Shown: positions 59,126-64,000 of the stretch, piece by piece
How the letters are laid out: the number at the start of each line of letters is the position of its first letter
Position numbering within the stretch: position 1 is the first letter of the stretch
From: Ochrobactrum sp. Q0168
GTDB lineage: Bacteria; Pseudomonadota; Alphaproteobacteria; Rhizobiales; Rhizobiaceae
Reading direction: 5' to 3'
NCBI RefSeq assembly: GCF_016427605.1
Contig: NZ_JAELXQ010000014.1
Coordinates: 37,528 to 101,527, forward strand
Length of the DNA stretch: 64,000 bases
Notes under the pieces: model-generated
Database searches by the model: none
Told to the model about the DNA's origin: nothing
What the model saw: the letters and a program-made list of their open reading frames with translations, nothing else
Program-made: the position numbers and the translations under genes

Positions 59126-60906
59126 TGCGGGCGATTTCGTGGAATAGCCCCGACACCGAAGAGGACGTGGACATTCTGGTCTTCGGTAGTGGAGCCGGCG
59201 GATTAGCGGCAAGCCTCTTTGCCGCCAAGCGTGGCATGAAAGTGCTGCTGTGCGAGAAATCTGACTTGGTAGGTGGTACGACCGCGACCTCAGGAGGGGT
59301 TCTGTGGGTACCGGGCAATCGTCAGGCGAAGGAAGCCGGAATCAACGACTCTATAGAGGACGCGCGCACCTATCTTCGGCATGAGCTCGGCAACTACTAT
59401 CGAGAAGATCTGGCAGAGGCGTTTCTGGAAAGCGCGGGGCCGGCAATAGACGATATCGAGGACGGCACGTCGGTCGTGTTCGATCTGATCCAGTCACCTG
59501 ATTATCACCCGGACAGTCCCGGAGGAGTGGACAAGGGACGTTCGATCATGGCGCGCCGCTATGACGGCAATCAGTTAGGACGAGACTTCGATCTGGTGCG
59601 TCCGCCAATGGACAGACTCATGGTGTGCGGCGGTATGATGGTAGGGCCAGACGAAATTCCCGCTTTCGTCAGACCTTTCGCCTCTCTCGCAAATTTCAGC
59701 CGCGTCATGAAACGATTGGCTCGGCACGGACTCGATCGATTCAAATATAGACGGGGAGCACAGATTAGCAACGGCAATGCGCTCGTTGCGCGAATGCTTC
59801 ACAGCCTCAAGGCTTATAAAGCAACGATATGGGTCAATGCCCCATTGAAGGAGTTGGTCCGTAACGGGGACCGCGTGGAGGGCGCGATTGTTCAGAGGAA
59901 CGGTCGCCTCGTTCAAGTGCGGGCCCGTCTGGGAGTTGTGCTGGCGACGGGAGGTTTCCCGCAAGATCCGGCGCTGCGTCGCGAGTTTGCCGCTTCCTTC
60001 CCGCATGATTATTCAATGGCGTTCGAAGGCAATACCGGCGACGGCCATCGAGCGGCGCGCGCTATCGACGCAGTCGTCGACACCCAGTTGAGCAGTCCCT
60101 GCCTATGGACCCCCTCTTCTTTGTTGACGGAGCGAGACGGAAAAAACGTTCCGGTCATATACGGCTATCTCGATCGGGGCCGTCCAGGAATAATAGCAGT
60201 CGATCCTGAAGGACGCCGGTTCGTCAACGAGTCCAATTCATACCATGACATTGTCGCAGCTCTGTTCGAACGGCGATCGGCGCTTGGAGCGGCTGCGGAC
60301 GCGCCGTTTCATTTCATCTGCGACGCGGCTTTCGTTCGAAAGAACGGCTTGGGCGCGATCCGGCCCTGGCCATGGTCGCCCCGCCTCTCGTCTTATGTCC
60401 GCAACGGCTATATCACCACCGGACAAACACTACCGGAACTCGCCCTAAAAATCGGCATTGATCCCGCTTCACTCACTGCGACCGTCGAACGGCATAACAT
60501 GTTTGCCACGACCGGTAAGGATGCGGATTTCGGCAAGGGATCGACATCTTTTAATCGTATCTGGGGCGACCCTGCAGCTGGTCCGAATCCCAATTTGTCG
60601 CCGATTGTAAAGGCGCCCTTCGTGGCGCTTCCGATCCTCCCGGCAACGCTCGGCACTGCAGTGGGATTAATGACCAATGGCGATGCTCAAGTGCTTGATT
60701 CGTCGGGTGCCGCTATCCCTGGATTGTTTGCCTGCGGCAATGAACTGGCCTCGTCCATGCGCGGCTTTTATCCTGGCGGCGGGATCACGCTTGGACCCGC
60801 AGTCGTATTCGCCTACAGGGCGATTCAGAAAGCGGCGACGGACCTCTCAGTACCTCGCCTTGCCCAAAACCATTTACGGGAGAAATCAAATGCCCTATGC
60901 AATTAG
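59125..60906 (+). CDS. FAD-dependent ring/enone dehydrogenase, KSTD / fumarate reductase-like flavoprotein
   Basis: 593 aa from ATG 59125, which overlaps the SDR stop. N-terminal DILVFGSGAGGLAASLFAAKRG near 15-36, GGTTATSGGVLWVPGN near 50-65, a central YDGNQLGRDFDLVRPP, and the C-terminal RGFYPGGGITLGPAVVFAYRA near 555-575 are typical of 3-ketosteroid dehydrogenases and FAD fumarate-reductase-like proteins. These desaturate a ring next to a keto group or reduce a conjugated alkene. Here it may aromatise a cyclohexenone-type intermediate towards a quinol. The next gene overlaps its end by 17 nt. Confidence 0.85.
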   Translation: MRAISWNSPDTEEDVDILVFGSGAGGLAASLFAAKRGMKVLLCEKSDLVGGTTATSGGVLWVPGNRQAKEAGINDSIEDARTYLRHELGNYYREDLAEAFLESAGPAIDDIEDGTSVVFDLIQSPDYHPDSPGGVDKGRSIMARRYDGNQLGRDFDLVRPPMDRLMVCGGMMVGPDEIPAFVRPFASLANFSRVMKRLARHGLDRFKYRRGAQISNGNALVARMLHSLKAYKATIWVNAPLKELVRNGDRVEGAIVQRNGRLVQVRARLGVVLATGGFPQDPALRREFAASFPHDYSMAFEGNTGDGHRAARAIDAVVDTQLSSPCLWTPSSLLTERDGKNVPVIYGYLDRGRPGIIAVDPEGRRFVNESNSYHDIVAALFERRSALGAAADAPFHFICDAAFVRKNGLGAIRPWPWSPRLSSYVRNGYITTGQTLPELALKIGIDPASLTATVERHNMFATTGKDADFGKGSTSFNRIWGDPAAGPNPNLSPIVKAPFVALPILPATLGTAVGLMTNGDAQVLDSSGAAIPGLFACGNELASSMRGFYPGGGITLGPAVVFAYRAIQKAATDLSVPRLAQNHLREKSNALCN

Positions 60907-61186
60907 CTGGATCGATGAGCCGGAAGCGGCAAGCCTGCGCCTTGAGCTGCGCGATGCCCATCTGGACTATATGCGCGAAAATCTAGCCAGGGTTCTTGCC
61001 AGCGGTGGATTGCTTGATGATCCCGGAGAGGTCGGGTTGGGTGGGCTAATTCTTCTCGATATCGATACCAGAGAAGAGGCCGAGAATTTCGTGAAAGCAG
61101 ACCCTTTTTACATCGGTGGGGTTTATAAGAATCCTACCATTTACCGGTGGAGGAAGGCATTTTACGACGGAAAAGCCCTGATCTAA
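60890..61186 (+). CDS. YciI-like protein (third copy)
   Basis: 98 aa from ATG 60890 with GGGAG 7 nt upstream, starting inside the flavoprotein gene in another frame. YciI fold with His24 (LRDAHLDYM) and Asp71 (KADPFYIGGVYKNP) at the same positions as in the two copies of the hydroxyquinol operon. It is closest in its second half to the copy at 48403-48693. Presence of a third member after a KSTD-like gene supports a shared pathway across the island. Confidence 0.84.
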   Translation: MPYAISWIDEPEAASLRLELRDAHLDYMRENLARVLASGGLLDDPGEVGLGGLILLDIDTREEAENFVKADPFYIGGVYKNPTIYRWRKAFYDGKALI

Positions 61187-61278
61187 AATCGGGTAAGTAA
61201 CGTCTGCTAGTCCGACGCTTCTGACGCGGCTCGCAATGACTTACAACGCTGGGGTTCACGATTCATCCCATCGCGCGT

Positions 61279-61301
61279 ACCTTGCCGGTTCACGGCAAGG
61301 T
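61279..61301. terminator. Hairpin at the end of the third YciI operon and LysR gene
   Basis: ACCTTGCCG / CGGCAAGGT form a perfect 9-bp stem with a 5-nt loop. The loop contains the stop codon of the minus-strand LysR gene. It lies between convergent genes and could act in both directions, but neither side has a clear U run. Confidence 0.45.
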
Positions 61302-62186
61302 GCAGATACTGATCTGCTTTGCGCGCCTGAGAATTTCCGTAATCGTGGGATCCCCTTCCCCCGCTCGAGCCACAACCTGAAACACCATTGGGTTCACCGG
61401 TCGCTCAGTCAGCACCGATACGAGTAGTCCGGCATCAAGCTGTGGCTGAGCCATTGATTTGGGAACAAGAGCAAAGCCGGCGCCTTGAGCGACTATGTCA
61501 ATCATTGTGCGCACGTTATTGCACAGGTTGACAGAGCGCAGTGGAATTGGAAAAGTTTCCAATGCAGTTTTCATGATCTGATAAATGGGTGAGTGGCTTG
61601 GCAGCGACCAGGGCGACAGGCTTGGGTCAGGCTGCCTTGCTTCAATCTGAGCTGCAATATCCGGGCTTGCTACCCACAAGAGATCAACTGCTCCAATCGA
61701 AGTTGCTTCCAAAGCAGGGTGCGCCACCGTCCCAGCCGTGAATGCTATATCTATTTTTCCACCCAACAGCGCCTGGATCATATTTGCTGTAAGTTCGATT
61801 TCTATTTCAAGCGTCAGCTCAGGCCAGCGTTTCTTCATGTCAGCCACAAATGAAGGCAGACAGGTAGCGGCGGCGATTTCACCGGCACCGACCCGCACGA
61901 TACCCTTGATCTGATCAAAGCCAGCCGTTCGCAGCAACATGCCCTGCAGCTGCTCCCAGACCGGCTGATACTCTCGTACAAGCTCACGTCCTGCTGGCGT
62001 CAGATTTGCGGTGCGGCCATTTCGCTCAAACAGCTTTGCGCCCAAGCGCTCCTCAAGCTCACTGATGCGGGCAGATATTCCGGGCTGAGTCGTGTTCAGC
62101 TTATCGGCAGCTGCCGCGAAGGTGCCGAGCCGAGCAATCCAGATCAATGTCTCAAGATGATAAAGAGAGATACGATTAATAGCCAT
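61290..62186 (-). CDS. LysR family transcriptional regulator
   Basis: 298 aa. N-terminal helix-turn-helix: LYHLETLIWIARLGTFAAAAD near residues 8-28 and TTQPGISARISELEERLGAK after it. The effector domain is complete (VRVGAGEIAAATCLPSFVADM near 95). Divergent from the scoAB genes with only 82 nt between starts, so it probably controls the CoA-transferase operon; regulators of the PcaQ/CatR kind have the same arrangement. Confidence 0.89.
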   Translation of the reverse strand: MAINRISLYHLETLIWIARLGTFAAAADKLNTTQPGISARISELEERLGAKLFERNGRTANLTPAGRELVREYQPVWEQLQGMLLRTAGFDQIKGIVRVGAGEIAAATCLPSFVADMKKRWPELTLEIEIELTANMIQALLGGKIDIAFTAGTVAHPALEATSIGAVDLLWVASPDIAAQIEARQPDPSLSPWSLPSHSPIYQIMKTALETFPIPLRSVNLCNNVRTMIDIVAQGAGFALVPKSMAQPQLDAGLLVSVLTERPVNPMVFQVVARAGEGDPTITEILRRAKQISICTLP

Positions 62187-62268
62187 TACTTATCATTAGA
62201 GCAAAAAACAAATAATTGGAAATGATGATTAGGTTGGGTTCCAATGCCCTCTGTACAGGGAGGATAAC

Positions 62269-62979
62269 TTGGTAAAAAAGCTCTATCTCGATGCCGCAGC
62301 AGCGCTCGACGGCCTGCTTTTTGATGGTATGACAATCTGCGCAGGCGGTTTCGGACTTTGTGGCATCCCCGAACGGTTGATCGATCAGTTGCGCGATAGC
62401 CATGTGTCGGGCCTGACAGTTGTTTCCAACAACGCTGGCATCGACAATGAGGGTCTTGGTAAACTTCTGAGAACCCGACAGATCAAGAAGATGATCTCCA
62501 GTTATGTCGGAGAAAACAAAGAGTTCGAACGGCAGTACCTCGCCGGAGAACTGGAGGTGGAGTTCTGCCCGCAGGGCACGCTGGCCGAACGCTGCAGGGC
62601 TGGCGGCGCAGGCATTCCCGGTTTCTATACCAAGACAGGTGTCGGGACCACTGTGGCCGAAGGCAAAGAAACCAAAGTTTTCGACGGACAGGAATATTTG
62701 CTGGAACGCGGCATCTACGCTGATCTTGCTATCATAAAAGGCTGGAAGGCAGACGAAAGCGGCAATCTGATTTTCCGCAAAACTGCGCGTAATTTCAATC
62801 AGCCCATGGCAACGGCAGCGAAAATCTGCGTTGCCGAGGTCGAAGAGATCGTGTCTACGGGTAATCTGGATCCCGACAGCATTCACCTTCCGGGTATTTA
62901 TGTGAAGCGACTGATCGTCGGCAGTCCTTATGAGAAAAAGATCGAATCTCGTACAGTTCGTAAGATGGAGAACGCTTGA
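62269..62979 (+). CDS. scoA: 3-oxoacid CoA-transferase subunit A (ScoA type; may serve as PcaI)
   Basis: 236 aa from a TTG start (62269) with GGGAGG 8 nt upstream; no ATG fits better. Features: [22 protein letters not shown] near residue 20-40 (CoA-transferase family glycine motif), [15 protein letters not shown] near 58, and the ScoA-type [15 protein letters not shown] near 120. Succinyl-CoA:3-oxoacid transferases activate acetoacetate; 3-oxoadipate transferases (PcaI) are close relatives. With the downstream thiolase it could convert 3-oxoadipate from the hydroxyquinol pathway, but the sequence is closer to the ketone-body type in my reading. Confidence 0.88.
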   Translation: MVKKLYLDAAAALDGLLFDGMTICAGGFGLCGIPERLIDQLRDSHVSGLTVVSNNAGIDNEGLGKLLRTRQIKKMISSYVGENKEFERQYLAGELEVEFCPQGTLAERCRAGGAGIPGFYTKTGVGTTVAEGKETKVFDGQEYLLERGIYADLAIIKGWKADESGNLIFRKTARNFNQPMATAAKICVAEVEEIVSTGNLDPDSIHLPGIYVKRLIVGSPYEKKIESRTVRKMENA

Positions 62980-63614
62980 TGGCCTGGACACGCGATCAGA
63001 TGGCGGCCCGTGCCGCACGCTCCTTGCGTGACGGGTTCTATGTCAATCTTGGCATTGGAATCCCGACACTTGTCGCCAATCACATTCCGGCAGGTATCGA
63101 AGTTACTCTGCAGTCCGAAAACGGCATGCTTGGTATCGGCCCCTTCCCTTTTGAAGGTGAGGAAGATCCAGATCTGATCAACGCTGGAAAACAGACAATC
63201 AGCGAGCTTCCGAGTAGCTGTTATTTTTCAAGCTCGGATAGTTTCGCCATGATCCGTGGCGGTCATATCGACCTTACGGTGCTCGGCGCCATGGAAGTCA
63301 GCGAAGATGGTGACATTGCCAACTGGATGATACCGGGCAAAATGATCAAGGGGATGGGTGGCGCCATGGACCTTGTCGCAGGTGTCAAGAAGATCGTTGT
63401 CCTTATGGAACATGTTGCAAAGGACGGAACAGCGAAATTTGTACCATCTTGCAGCCTGCCGCTGACGGGCCGTAATGTCGTGGACACCATTATCACCGAT
63501 CTCTGCGTTTTTGAACGCCGCGGACCCGGACAGCCATTTTCACTTGTCGAACTGGCAGACGGAGTTTCTGCCGATGAAGTCGCGTCTAAGACCCCCGCGC
63601 GTTACATGACATAA
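62979..63614 (+). CDS. scoB: 3-oxoacid CoA-transferase subunit B (ScoB type; may serve as PcaJ)
   Basis: 211 aa, start overlapping the scoA stop (TGATG). [19 protein letters not shown] near residues 19-37 and the catalytic glutamate Glu47 in [12 protein letters not shown] are diagnostic for subunit [21 protein letters not shown] region near 125 is present in variant form ([14 protein letters not shown]). Forms a heterodimer or tetramer with ScoA in the cytoplasm. Confidence 0.9.
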   Translation: MAWTRDQMAARAARSLRDGFYVNLGIGIPTLVANHIPAGIEVTLQSENGMLGIGPFPFEGEEDPDLINAGKQTISELPSSCYFSSSDSFAMIRGGHIDLTVLGAMEVSEDGDIANWMIPGKMIKGMGGAMDLVAGVKKIVVLMEHVAKDGTAKFVPSCSLPLTGRNVVDTIITDLCVFERRGPGQPFSLVELADGVSADEVASKTPARYMT

Positions 63615-63684
63615 GATCGAACTCACCGAGCAGTGCTCGCCTAGACATCGAATACATCGCAACATGCCCTTTTGGGAGTCCCGC

Positions 63685-64000
63685 ATGCTCAACAGATCAA
63701 TCGTCATCGCCAGCGCTGCGCGGACCGCAGTGGGGTCCTTCAACGGTGCTTTCGCTACTGTGCCTGCCCATGAACTGGGCGCGACCGTGATCAAGGCGGC
63801 TCTGGAACGGGCGGGCGTTGCGGCTGACGATGTCGATGAGGTCATTCTCGGGCAGGTGCTGACGGCAGGTGAAGGGCAGAACCCCGCGCGTCAGGCCGCA
63901 ATGGCGGCGGGTTGCCCGAAAGAAGCAACGGGTTTTGCGATCAACCAGCTTTGCGGCTCGGGCTTGCGCGCCGTAGCCCTTGGCATGCAGCAGATCCAGT
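63685..64000 (+). CDS. Acetyl-CoA acetyltransferase / thiolase, N-terminal part (partial)
   Basis: The frame runs off the right edge; 105 residues are visible from ATG 63685, which has GGGAG 6 nt upstream (ATG 63664 is an alternative). N-terminal IVIASAARTAVGSFNGAFA and EVILGQVLTAGEGQNPARQAA, with the nucleophilic cysteine Cys90 in NQLCGSGLRAVALG, are textbook thiolase. The sequence resembles AtoB/PhaA-type biosynthetic or acetoacetyl-CoA thiolases more than PcaF. Completes acetoacetyl-CoA or 3-oxoadipyl-CoA cleavage after ScoAB. Confidence 0.9.
   Translation, partial: MLNRSIVIASAARTAVGSFNGAFATVPAHELGATVIKAALERAGVAADDVDEVILGQVLTAGEGQNPARQAAMAAGCPKEATGFAINQLCGSGLRAVALGMQQIQ

Overview
The window looks like a chromosome or chromid segment of an alphaproteobacterium of the Brucella/Ochrobactrum type (Hyphomicrobiales). 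This is inferred from protein flavour (ScoA/ScoB and acetyl-CoA acetyltransferase, Pot/Dpp/Liv importers, GntR/LysR/IclR regulators), medium-high GC, many ATGA-type start/stop overlaps, and a strong excess of catabolic ABC importers. It contains no tRNA, rRNA, CRISPR or phage genes that I can see. Almost everything is uptake plus oxidation of small organic molecules.

Region 1 (1-22989): nitrogenous and peptide-like substrates. The end of a Pot-type ABC ATPase is followed by an ATP-dependent hydantoinase/oxoprolinase pair (hyuA, hyuB), a Tat-dependent binding protein and two permeases, a glyoxalase-like protein, a FAD amine/amino-acid oxidase-like protein and an M81 (MlrC-like) peptidase. A convergent amidohydrolase and a second peptide-binding protein lie on the minus strand. 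Next come a GntR regulator, a paralogous peptide-binding protein, DppB and DppC permeases, an SDR, a polysaccharide-deacetylase/cyclic-amidase-like protein, a gamma-glutamyltransferase-like protein, and DppD and DppF ATPases. The two paralogous binding proteins flank the GntR gene divergently, and each is followed by a perfect 11-bp intercistronic hairpin.

Region 2 (about 23270-36390): a 13-kb module bracketed by a 17-bp direct repeat. It holds a LysR gene, a HAD hydrolase and a FAD oxidoreductase on the plus strand. On the minus strand are a DgcA/FadH-like FMN/FAD enzyme, a polar amino-acid-type ABC importer, a GlpD-like dehydrogenase, a second LysR gene, an enolase-superfamily dehydratase and a small orphan protein.

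Region 3 (37036-48693): an ABM-type monooxygenase, an NTF2-like protein, a Mal/Ugp-type sugar-class importer and an amidase, then a cytoplasmic regulator in which a winged helix is fused to a solute-binding-protein domain, then a 3-hydroxyisobutyrate-dehydrogenase-like enzyme. A four-gene operon of YciI-like, maleylacetate reductase, intradiol (hydroxyquinol-type) dioxygenase and YciI-like genes follows. A 508-bp deletion derivative of an insertion sequence with a 5-bp target duplication sits just beyond it.

Region 4 (49555-61186): an NTF2-like protein, an IclR regulator, an EthD-like double-domain protein and a complete Liv-type importer on the minus strand. Divergently, two SDRs, a 3-ketosteroid-dehydrogenase/fumarate-reductase-like flavoprotein and a third YciI-like protein. 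Regions 3 and 4 together read as a catabolic island for a cyclic or aromatic compound funnelled to hydroxyquinol and 3-oxoadipate; the substrate is unknown.

Region 5 (61290-64000): a LysR regulator divergent from scoA-scoB and the start of an acetyl-CoA acetyltransferase gene, which could finish 3-oxoadipate or acetoacetate catabolism.
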